5,383 bases of DNA from the NCBI GenBank assembly GCA_937907585.1, contig CALCVH010000130.1, positions 1 to 5,383 of the forward strand. Direction: 5' to 3'. The DNA is from an uncultured Bacillota bacterium. Lineage in GTDB: Bacteria; Bacillota_I; Bacilli_A; Izemoplasmatales; UBA1188. Both the position numbers and the translations under genes were made by a program. Each line of letters opens with the position of its first letter. The first letter of the stretch is position 1. Below the pieces are notes generated by a model. The model did not search any database. It saw only the letters and a program-made list of their open reading frames with translations, and had not been told where the DNA came from. Shown one piece after another: positions 1-5,383 of this stretch.

Positions 1-160
1 ATCAGTAGGTGTAGCTAGATCAGTAAGACGTAGTACAGATGAATTCACTAGATTCTGCGTTATGTCAATTGATGGAAACTCACTCAAAGCCGACGGAAGT
101 GGTAATATTCATTATTATGGTTTAGACTTCACAGATGAAACTTCTTCATATATAGATGGA
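1..160 (+). repeat. C-terminal end of a large repeat domain plus linker
   Basis: The visible residues RSVRRSTDEFTRF, the motif IDGNSLKAD and then YGLDF match the end of the first repeat in the downstream paralog (about 4603-4710). Positions 26-45 are identical in DNA to 4612-4631. The start of this repeat lies outside the window. It shows that the first surface gene carries at least two tandem copies of the domain. Confidence 0.85.
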
Positions 161-2539
161 GATACTATCCTTGGATACTTTGAAAAAGCTGGCGATAGTG
201 AAGGCGAAGACGGAGCTGATGGTCTAGTAGATTATGTTAAGAGCATTACCTTTGGACCATATAAAACAGAAAACTTCTCAGGCGAAGGTGTAATAGTAGA
301 AGTTAGAAATAAAGCATCAGAATATGTTGATGTTACTGATAATGATAACACTACTAACCCAATGCTTATCGACTTCCCAGCAACAAGATACGCTGTTGGT
401 ACTAAACTCAATAAAGAAATAACAATTTCAGATAATACAATAAACGATACATTAATAGAACTTGTATTCCCTGGTGATAACGCAAACTGGCAAGCAAGAG
501 GAATCAAGATTTTAATCCAAGATTATGAAAATCCGGATAAATATATCGCTTTATATCTTTGGGGTTCATATTCAAATAGTGACGCAACAGGAGGCAACAT
601 ATTAGCTGCCGCAGCTGGTACTTGGGAAAAGACAAGTGTTGGTCCTGATGTATATGCTGGTGACTGTGGCTTTGATACCGACAACTATAAGGGTACAGGT
701 AAATTTGTAAAAGTAGGTAGCGACCTCCATGATGGTTCTGATGGTAGCGACCCATCAGATGGATGCTTCCTAAATACTAGAGAATACGGACATGAGAGAA
801 CTCACTTAACTTTATCAAGCACTTCAGTTTGTACACTAAAAGTTAAGTTTGATTACGAAAGAGGAACACTATACGTTAATAACGTTCGTATTCGTGATTT
901 TAAGAATTATTCTGCAGACGGCGAACATTACTTTGATGGATTCACAGATGGTAAAGTATTGCTTTCTGTTGGTGTAATTAGATCAACAAAAAGAAGTACT
1001 GATGAATTCACAAAATTCTGTATTGTGAATGTTGATAAACACGCTGGCGCTATTGCTCCTCAATCTAGATTAATTGCTAGTGGAAACACAGCTCTTCCAA
1101 CTCCAATTAACTATAGTTTATTTGAAGGCGAAATAGATACTGATGCAAACTTAAGTTTCAATATCACTGATCCACTCGGAAATACAGTATCAAATTACAC
1201 TAAATCAAGTTATAACTTTGATTTAGTTGGTACATATAGTGTTGAATATCTTGCTGATGGAGCATCTATTGGTACTACAAGATTAACCAATGCTTCTAAA
1301 GATGACCAAGGTAATTTAACAGAAATAGTATCATTCAAATTATCAGACAATTTATATTACGGTAGAGTGTTAACTCTTGCAGATTTCATCTTAAAACTTG
1401 ATGAAATCACACCAATCACTCAAGCATCTATCACTATTTCTAAAGGCGATGAAGTAATCACAACAATTAATAATGCTGATCAAAATTGGAAATACACTTT
1501 AGAAACTAAGGGTGAATTAACATTCCTTGTTACAAACGATAATATTACACTTAAAGCTAAAGCAACTGTTCTCTCAAGTATTTATCCATCTGCACAAATA
1601 GAACATGGAAGTGTATCTATTAATGGTGGAGGTGATTCAACAGTATTATATGCTGGCTCAAACGATTTATTAATCACTCCTGATAATGGCTATAGACTTA
1701 AATCACTAGTAATAGGTGGAGTAGATGTAACAGAAGATGTATTTGAAGGAATGTATAGCTTAAACTTATCAAGTGCTGATGATAATGTTACATATACTGT
1801 AGAATTTGAAAGAGTACCATCACATACTGTTACATTTAAGGTTGATGGAGAGACTATTGGAACTGTTAATGATGTTACTGAAGGAACACTATTAAGAGAC
1901 ATTGATTCTCCAGTTATACCTGCAAAAGATGGTTATGAAATAGTAGGTTGGAACGTTAAAGATACTCAAGCTATAACATCTGATACTATTGTTGAAGCTG
2001 TATACGAATTAAAGAGTTATACAATTACATTCAACACAGATGGTGGCACACAAATTGCGCCAAAACAATATACAGCTTTAGAAACTGTTAATGAATTTAA
2101 TGAAGTTCCAACTAAGACTGGATATGTATTTGAAGGCTGGTATTTAGGCAATGAAAAGTATGTATTTGGTAATAAATTAACAGAAGATATTGTTTTAACT
2201 GCTAAATACAGTGTACAAAAGATAAAAGTTACTATTAAGAGTGAAGGATTTAATGATGTAGTAATTAGTATTAACTACAACACAGCATTCTCATCTAGTC
2301 AACTAGAGAGTAAATCTGGTTATACATTTAAAGGTTTATTTACAGACGAAGCATTATCTAAAGAATATAAGAACTCAAAATTAACTCAAGACACTACTCT
2401 TTATGCTTCTTATCAAAAGAACGCAAAGAAAAAAGGATGTAAATCAAGTATCGCTGATGGTGGATTAGCCCTAATTATGTTATTAACATTCGCTACTTCA
2501 TCAATAGCGTTAATATCTAAAAAACAAAGACTTAATTAA
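1..2539 (+). CDS. Large multidomain surface protein, 3' part (5' end outside window)
   Basis: The frame is open from position 2 to the TAA at 2537-2539, giving 845 visible residues, and the gene begins left of the window. The ATG at 62 is not the start: it has no ribosome binding site, and the 20 codons before it (ending RSTDEFTRFCVM) match the interior of the same domain at 4603-4653 and at 980-1027. In order, it holds the tail of a large repeat domain (1-160), a full copy (161 to about 1045), Ig-like regions (about 1106-1570), a divergent InlB-like module (1592-1810), three Listeria-Bacteroides repeat-like modules (1823-2419), and a Lys-rich Gly-Cys motif, hydrophobic segment and basic end (2426-2536). 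This is the layout of a cell-surface adhesin or glycan-binding protein exposed on a long stalk. No catalytic motif is recognised. It is paralogous to the gene starting at 3640 and is followed after 20 nt by a barrel enzyme gene. The surface location is a strong inference; the ligand is unknown. Confidence 0.9.
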   Translation, partial: SVGVARSVRRSTDEFTRFCVMSIDGNSLKADGSGNIHYYGLDFTDETSSYIDGDTILGYFEKAGDSEGEDGADGLVDYVKSITFGPYKTENFSGEGVIVEVRNKASEYVDVTDNDNTTNPMLIDFPATRYAVGTKLNKEITISDNTINDTLIELVFPGDNANWQARGIKILIQDYENPDKYIALYLWGSYSNSDATGGNILAAAAGTWEKTSVGPDVYAGDCGFDTDNYKGTGKFVKVGSDLHDGSDGSDPSDGCFLNTREYGHERTHLTLSSTSVCTLKVKFDYERGTLYVNNVRIRDFKNYSADGEHYFDGFTDGKVLLSVGVIRSTKRSTDEFTKFCIVNVDKHAGAIAPQSRLIASGNTALPTPINYSLFEGEIDTDANLSFNITDPLGNTVSNYTKSSYNFDLVGTYSVEYLADGASIGTTRLTNASKDDQGNLTEIVSFKLSDNLYYGRVLTLADFILKLDEITPITQASITISKGDEVITTINNADQNWKYTLETKGELTFLVTNDNITLKAKATVLSSIYPSAQIEHGSVSINGGGDSTVLYAGSNDLLITPDNGYRLKSLVIGGVDVTEDVFEGMYSLNLSSADDNVTYTVEFERVPSHTVTFKVDGETIGTVNDVTEGTLLRDIDSPVIPAKDGYEIVGWNVKDTQAITSDTIVEAVYELKSYTITFNTDGGTQIAPKQYTALETVNEFNEVPTKTGYVFEGWYLGNEKYVFGNKLTEDIVLTAKYSVQKIKVTIKSEGFNDVVISINYNTAFSSSQLESKSGYTFKGLFTDEALSKEYKNSKLTQDTTLYASYQKNAKKKGCKSSIADGGLALIMLLTFATSSIALISKKQRLN
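161..1045 (+). repeat. Complete copy of large beta-rich repeat domain (first surface gene)
   Basis: This copy starts at GDTILGYFEKAGD and ends at RSTDEFTKF followed by the VNVD segment. Its RST/DEF motif lies 963 bp (321 codons) after the same motif in the preceding copy. Shared landmarks with the other copies are LVDYVKS, an FSGxG turn, VEVRNKAxEYVD, NDNxTNPxLI, a W/F-Q-x-x-G-(F/I)-K segment, NPDKYI, FDTDxY, DPSDGCFL followed by EYGHE, and VRIR. The alternation of short hydrophobic strands with Asp/Asn/Gly loops suggests a beta-sandwich of the LamG/ConA-like lectin type. That fold is inferred from pattern only, and I do not recognise a named family. Confidence 0.75.
296..378 (+). repeat. Near-identical DNA block shared with 4855-4937
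   Basis: Positions 296-360 match 4855-4919 without mismatch (65 bp), and the match extends to 378/4937 with two silent differences (361 and 373). It encodes VEVRNKASEYVDV and the following NDNTTNPMLIDFP. By hand count, the flanking 75 bp upstream are only about 64% identical and the 33 bp downstream about 50%. Confidence 0.9.
1106..1570 (+). other. Two Ig-like stalk regions within first surface protein
   Basis: After the last large repeat and a short linker, 1106-1262 encodes a segment with strands around NLSFNITDPLGN and a terminal GTYSVEYLADG. This is the usual closing strand pattern of bacterial Ig-like or PKD-like domains. A second beta-rich segment follows at about 1328-1570, with SFKLSDNLYYG, ITISKGDEVITTI and ELTFLVTND. 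These most likely act as spacers between the binding domains and the wall-proximal repeats. Domain boundaries are approximate, and the family assignment rests on pattern alone. Confidence 0.5.
1592..1810 (+). other. Divergent InlB B-repeat-like module
   Basis: The segment IEHGSVSING, then LLITPDNGYRLKSLVIGG and VDVT, ending TYTVEFE, has the signature of the divergent InlB B-repeat. That signature is G-S/T-V near the start, a central P-x-x-GY-x-(L/V)-x-x-(L/V), a D-V-T turn, and a final hydrophobic-x-F strand. In this family such modules form small beta-grasp-like units in extracellular proteins of Gram-positive and related bacteria. Confidence 0.65.
1823..2419 (+). repeat. Three Listeria-Bacteroides (InlB B / Flg_new-like) repeats
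   Basis: Three successive modules of about 63-69 residues start at about 1823 (HTVTFKVDG), 2012 (KSYTITFNTDGG) and 2213 (KVTIKSEG). Each has the family pattern: an opening beta strand, a central P/S-x-K-x-GY-x-(F/I)-x-G-(W/L) core (KDGYEIVGW, KTGYVFEGWY, KSGYTFKGLF), and a final hydrophobic-x-A-x-Y strand (IVEAVY, VLTAKY, TLYASY). The third copy is the most divergent, with Leu-Phe replacing the usual Trp-Tyr. These modules are typical stalk units near the membrane or wall end of surface proteins. Confidence 0.85.
2426..2536 (+). other. C-terminal anchor: Gly-Cys motif, transmembrane segment, basic tail
   Basis: The protein ends with KKKGCKSS, then a hydrophobic stretch (about 2459-2515, containing LALIMLLTF and SSIALIS), then KKQRLN. 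No LPXTG motif is present. The layout of a short motif, a membrane helix and basic residues is that of a C-terminal surface-sorting signal. The single Cys (codon 2438-2440) just before the helix recalls the Cys-containing MYXO-CTERM and Synerg-CTERM tails. Simple membrane anchoring by the helix is the conservative alternative. Confidence 0.7.
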
Positions 2540-2547
2540 CTGAATTT

Positions 2548-2551
2548 GGAG
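2548..2551 (+). promoter_or_regulatory. Ribosome binding site (GGAG) for the barrel enzyme gene
   Basis: GGAG lies 8 nt before the ATG at 2560, inside the 20-nt gap after the upstream stop. It supports this start and suggests translation from a shared transcript. Confidence 0.75.
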
Positions 2552-2559
2552 TAAATATA

Positions 2560-3594
2560 ATGATTAAACATACTTCAGTAAGTTACTACGGATTAAACTA
2601 CGTAGAACATGCGCAAAAAGATTTTGAAGAAATGAAGAATCACGGTTGTGACACCGTGATTCTAGCCATAACTGAATTTGATATGGATTTCTGGTTCCCT
2701 AATATTAACGCAATAGTTAAAGCCGGTCATGAAGTTGGCTTACGTGTGATTGCGGATACATGGGGAATTGGAAAATACTTTGGAGGTGAACAAGTAAGTT
2801 TGTTTTTACAAAATAATATTCACCATCGTCAAGTATCAGCTCAAACTGATGAAGTATTAAATGCAGCATGCTTCACATCCAATGCATTTAGAGATTATTT
2901 TACAAATATATGTATTAAACTTGCGAAAGAAACAGAGATTGATGGATTCTTCTGGGATGAACCACATTACGCACTTCCAAGAGCGAACACATCTATATCT
3001 TATGGCGCAGGTGAAGATTGGGCCTGTAGATGTCCTGAATGTAAAAAGAAATTCATGGATTACTACGGCTATGAAATGCCAAGAATATTAACAGACGATG
3101 TTAAAAACTTCCGTTGGAGAGAAGCATTAAAAACTTTAGCAGATATTTCAAAAGCACTTAAAGAAATAAGACCAGAATTAGAAATCACAATCTGTGTTCA
3201 CGCAACTAACCAATCATATTATTGTACAGAACTAAGAGGATATGATAACTGGGATATGGTTGCGGCCTGTCCATATTTTGATGTCTTAGCAACTACTATC
3301 ATCGATTGGACAAAACCAGAAAGCTTCTTTAAGAGCATTACAGAAAGAACTGTTAGAATCGCCCACAAATATGGAAAAGAAGCAGAACGATGGATTCAAG
3401 GTTACAGCACTCAACCAGAAGACTTTAACCAAATTGATAAGGTTGTTGATCTATATGAAAGCATGGGCGTAGATAGACTAGGCACTTGGACATATAGAGG
3501 CGGACTAGGAACTAGTTGTTCAGCAAAAGATCCTATAAAGCTATGGGATAGAATTGGCGAAAACTATAAAAGAGTATTAAACAAAAAGAAATAA
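2560..3594 (+). CDS. Glycoside-hydrolase-like (beta/alpha)8-barrel protein, cytoplasmic
   Basis: This is a complete 344-residue protein with no signal peptide or membrane segment, so it is probably cytoplasmic. Eight putative barrel strands can be read in order: SVSYYGLN (6-13), DTVILAITEF (31-40), LRVIADTW (61-68), IDGFFWDEP (127-135), ITICVHA (209-215), FDVLATTIIDW (240-250), RWIQGY (277-282) and RLGTWTYRGG (306-315). The DEP at the end of strand 4 (Asp133, Glu134) sits where clan-A-like glycosidases carry the acid/base. It is followed by CxCxxC (Cys156, 158, 161), then KKF and YGYEMP, a Cys-rich insert seen in hypothetical glycoside hydrolase-like families such as GHL6. I see no obvious acidic nucleophile at strand 7, where Gln280 occupies the tip, so the mechanism and even hydrolase activity are uncertain. 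The gene lies 20 nt after one surface-protein gene and 45 nt before another, suggesting a role in handling a glycan. Substrate and exact family are not assigned. Confidence 0.8.
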   Translation: MIKHTSVSYYGLNYVEHAQKDFEEMKNHGCDTVILAITEFDMDFWFPNINAIVKAGHEVGLRVIADTWGIGKYFGGEQVSLFLQNNIHHRQVSAQTDEVLNAACFTSNAFRDYFTNICIKLAKETEIDGFFWDEPHYALPRANTSISYGAGEDWACRCPECKKKFMDYYGYEMPRILTDDVKNFRWREALKTLADISKALKEIRPELEITICVHATNQSYYCTELRGYDNWDMVAACPYFDVLATTIIDWTKPESFFKSITERTVRIAHKYGKEAERWIQGYSTQPEDFNQIDKVVDLYESMGVDRLGTWTYRGGLGTSCSAKDPIKLWDRIGENYKRVLNKKK

Positions 3595-3627
3595 AAATAA
3601 GTAGAAAATACTTAAAAACAATTTAAA

Positions 3628-3634
3628 AAAGGAG
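3628..3634 (+). promoter_or_regulatory. Ribosome binding site (AAAGGAG) for second surface gene
   Basis: AAAGGAG ends 5 nt before the ATG at 3640, and a clear signal peptide follows, so this start is secure. The 45-nt gap after the barrel gene holds no recognisable -35/-10 pair, which favours read-through from upstream. Confidence 0.8.
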
Positions 3635-3639
3635 AAAAC

Positions 3640-3735
3640 ATGAAAACAAAAAAGACGTTTATTTTATCTTTATTTGTTGCGAGTATCGCACTATGCCTAT
3701 TCTTTGGCTTAGGTGCTAAAGCAAGCGTTAAAGCT
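3640..3735 (+). other. Sec signal peptide of second surface protein
   Basis: A basic n-region (MKTKK), a long hydrophobic core of about 19 residues and small residues at -3/-1 are visible. Cleavage may fall after A28 (end at 3723) or after A32 (end at 3735). The Cys at residue 19 sits in the middle of the hydrophobic core and lacks a lipobox context, so a lipoprotein is unlikely. Confidence 0.85.
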
Positions 3736-5383
3736 GAAGCTACAAGCACAAATAAAGACACTTTTGCAAGTTACTTTACCGCTGTTGGTGATAACGGACT
3801 TGTAGATCACGTTAAAAGTATTTCTTATGGCGAATTTACTGCTGACAATTTCTCTGGTGGTGGTATTAAAGTTGAAGTAAGAAACAAAGCACAAGAATAT
3901 GTTGATATTACTGAAAACGACAATTCTACTAACCCAATATTAATCAACTTGCCAAGTGTTAAATATTCAACTGGTGTTAAGTTTAATGGCACTATTGATT
4001 TATCAGACAACATTACAGATGATTCTACTTTATTAGAACTCGCATTTGTTGGAGATGATAATAACTGGCAAGCAAGCGGCTTTAAGGTTGTTATTGAAGA
4101 TGCATCTAACCCTGACAAATATATTACTTTATTTGTTTTAAGAGCATATGACAACACAGATGCAACTGGCGGATCACTATATGCTTGTGCAGTAGCATCT
4201 TGGGAAACAACAAACCCTAACTCTATGTATGATGCTGGATTTGATACTGATGATTATAAAGGTAGTGCAAAATTTGTTAGAGTTGGTGATGGTACAAATG
4301 ATGGTTCTGGCGGATCAGACCCATCAGATGGATGTTTCTTAGATTACAAAGAATATGGACATGAACAAGCAGGAACAAAGAGCAACCCAGTAACATTAAG
4401 TAGGACTTCTGCTCAATCATTTAAGATCCAATTCAACAATGAAACTGGTGTATTATCAGTGTCTGGTGTTCGTATCCGTAAATTCTCTAAGTTCTCTGCT
4501 TTAGTTCCAGCCGATAATAGCGGAAGCGCTGCAAAGACTTATGGTAGTAACGTATTTGATAGATTCTCTCAAAACAAAGCTAAAGTATCTGCTAGCGTTA
4601 TAAGATCAGTTAGACGTAGTACAGATGAATTTACTAAATTCTATATTATGAATATCGATGGAAATTCACTCAAAGCTGATGAAAACAATAACATCAGTTA
4701 CAACGGATTAGACCTTACAAGCCCGCTTGAAGTATCTAGAGATAAAGTTGTAACAAGCTTCAAAGCTGTAGGTGACGAAAACTTAGTTGATTATGTAAAG
4801 AGCCTATCATATGGAGATTTCACTGCAGATAAATTCTCTGGCGGTGGATTAATGGTAGAAGTTAGAAATAAAGCATCAGAATATGTTGATGTTACTGATA
4901 ATGATAACACTACTAACCCTATGCTTATCGATTTCCCTAATGTGAAATATTCTGCAGGTGTTAAGTTCAACGCACCTATCGATGTTTCTGATAACACCCT
5001 ATATGACACATTAATTGAAGTAGCATTCCCAGGAGCTAACGATAACTTCCAAGTAAGAGGATTTAAAGTTGTTGTTGAAGACGCTACTGATCCAACTAAA
5101 TACATTTCATTATATATTTGGAACGCATATGGAAATACAGACGCATTAGATAGCAGTAAATCAAGCATCTTAGCAACCGCGTCAGCATCTTGGGAAACAA
5201 CAAATCCAAACGCAATCAGCAGCACTGCATTCGATACTGATGACTACGATAATAACGGTACTGCAGACGATGGATGCTTAGTAGTGGTAGGCAACTATAA
5301 TAGTACTGGTGATAGTAGCGAAGGTAAAGAAATATGCTGGATTAACGCTGGTGGTCCTCATGGACATAGAGTTACAAGCATCA
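3640..5383 (+). CDS. Secreted multidomain repeat protein, 5' part (3' end outside window)
   Basis: The frame is open from the ATG at 3640 to the window edge: 581 complete codons with no stop. The N-terminus is a classic signal peptide, with basic MKTKK, a hydrophobic core (FILSLFVASIALCLFFGLG) and candidate cleavage sites AKA|S (after residue 28) or VKA|E (after residue 32). Residues 40-367 form a complete copy of the large repeat domain also found in the first surface gene, and residues 368 onward a second, incomplete copy; the period is 984 bp. Landmarks conserved in both copies are LVDxVKS, FSGGG, VEVRNKAxEYVD, NDNxTNPxLI, ASWETTNPN and FDTDDY. It is a paralog of the gene ending at 2539, so the unseen 3' end probably carries a similar stalk and anchor. 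Export is well supported. The ligand-binding role is inferred and no family name is recognised. Confidence 0.92.
   Translation, partial: MKTKKTFILSLFVASIALCLFFGLGAKASVKAEATSTNKDTFASYFTAVGDNGLVDHVKSISYGEFTADNFSGGGIKVEVRNKAQEYVDITENDNSTNPILINLPSVKYSTGVKFNGTIDLSDNITDDSTLLELAFVGDDNNWQASGFKVVIEDASNPDKYITLFVLRAYDNTDATGGSLYACAVASWETTNPNSMYDAGFDTDDYKGSAKFVRVGDGTNDGSGGSDPSDGCFLDYKEYGHEQAGTKSNPVTLSRTSAQSFKIQFNNETGVLSVSGVRIRKFSKFSALVPADNSGSAAKTYGSNVFDRFSQNKAKVSASVIRSVRRSTDEFTKFYIMNIDGNSLKADENNNISYNGLDLTSPLEVSRDKVVTSFKAVGDENLVDYVKSLSYGDFTADKFSGGGLMVEVRNKASEYVDVTDNDNTTNPMLIDFPNVKYSAGVKFNAPIDVSDNTLYDTLIEVAFPGANDNFQVRGFKVVVEDATDPTKYISLYIWNAYGNTDALDSSKSSILATASASWETTNPNAISSTAFDTDDYDNNGTADDGCLVVVGNYNSTGDSSEGKEICWINAGGPHGHRVTSI
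3757..4740 (+). repeat. Large beta-rich repeat domain, copy 1 of second surface gene
   Basis: This copy begins almost directly after the signal peptide (DTFASYFTAVGD) and continues through VRIRKFS and RSVRRSTDEFTKF to the linker ending before DKVVTSF. It is 328 residues from its start to the same point in the next copy. It keeps the DPSDGCFL and EYGHE motifs seen in the complete copy of the first surface gene. Compared with that copy it has an insertion after VRIRKFSKFSA (about 4501-4550, with PADNSGSA). Confidence 0.8.
4741..5383 (+). repeat. Large beta-rich repeat domain, copy 2 of second surface gene (partial)
   Basis: This copy starts at DKVVTSFKAVGD, matching the copy that starts at 3757, and is cut by the window edge. 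Its first part is closest to the repeat in the first surface gene: 4855-4919 is identical in DNA to 296-360. Around 5230-5350 it diverges from the other copies, replacing the Gly/Ser/DPSDGC loop with DNNGTADDGC and a GNYNSTGDSSEG loop, while keeping a Cys and a Gly-His further on. Confidence 0.8.

Noticed and set aside
232..507. Minus-strand ORF of 91 codons
   Set aside because: It is the antisense of the conserved repeat domain. Similar minus-strand ORFs at 3825-4157 and 4791-5225 share the same shadow motifs (such as ALFLTST) only because the sense-strand domain is repeated.
1823..2419. CRISPR-like or microsatellite repeats
   Set aside because: The repeats here are protein-level modules of 63-69 residues with little DNA identity. 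No short direct repeats with spacers are present.
2861..3091. Plus-strand ORF of 76 codons inside the barrel gene
   Set aside because: It is a different frame within a complete, well-patterned enzyme gene, and nothing in its own sequence supports it.
3598..3614. Inverted repeat TAAGTA/TACTTA between the barrel gene and the second surface gene
   Set aside because: The stem is only 6 bp, AT-rich, with a 5-nt loop and no following T-tract, so it is too weak to call a terminator.
3595..3639. Possible promoter in the 45-nt gap
   Set aside because: The gap is A-rich and carries a good RBS, but no credible -35/-10 pair at proper spacing is visible.
4791..5225. Minus-strand ORF of 144 codons
   Set aside because: It lies fully inside the secreted-protein gene on the plus strand, which has a signal peptide and repeat homology. 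The minus-strand frame is a shadow.
1..5383. Alternative genetic code (TGA as Trp) as in mycoplasmas
   Set aside because: Tryptophan is encoded by TGG throughout, and no in-frame TGA occurs in the three genes, so the window gives no evidence of recoding.

Overview
The window is low-G+C, AT-rich DNA with short intergenic gaps, GGAG-type ribosome binding sites, TAA stops, and TGG for tryptophan with no in-frame TGA. This fits a Bacillota or Mollicutes-related bacterium using the standard bacterial code, plausibly a host-associated one. That placement is inferred from base composition and from InlB/Listeria-Bacteroides-type surface repeats; no taxonomic marker gene is present.

Three genes lie on the + strand in a tight row. 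(1) Positions 1-2539 hold the 3' part of a large surface protein that enters from the left edge. It contains the tail of one large repeat domain, one complete copy of about 320 residues, Ig-like stalk regions, one divergent InlB-type module, three Listeria-Bacteroides repeat-like modules, and a C-terminal tail of Gly-Cys, hydrophobic segment and basic end. (2) Positions 2560-3594 hold a complete 344-residue protein without a signal peptide that reads as a (beta/alpha)8-barrel glycoside-hydrolase-like enzyme. (3) Positions 3640-5383 hold the 5' part of a second surface protein, with a signal peptide followed by one complete and one partial copy of the same repeat domain; it runs off the right edge with no stop.

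Gaps of 20 and 45 nt without a convincing terminator suggest a single transcription unit. The layout is two paralogous multidomain surface proteins flanking a predicted cytoplasmic carbohydrate-active enzyme. A reasonable but unproven reading is that the surface proteins bind a glycan or host ligand through their repeated beta-rich domain, while the barrel enzyme processes an imported sugar product.

The most notable signals are the uncharacterised repeat domain of about 320-328 residues, a sharply bounded 65-bp identical block shared by repeats of the two surface genes (a likely gene-conversion tract), and the non-LPXTG Cys-containing C-terminal tail. No RNA gene, CRISPR array, insertion sequence or clear promoter is visible. 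There is no gene-free stretch longer than 45 bases.
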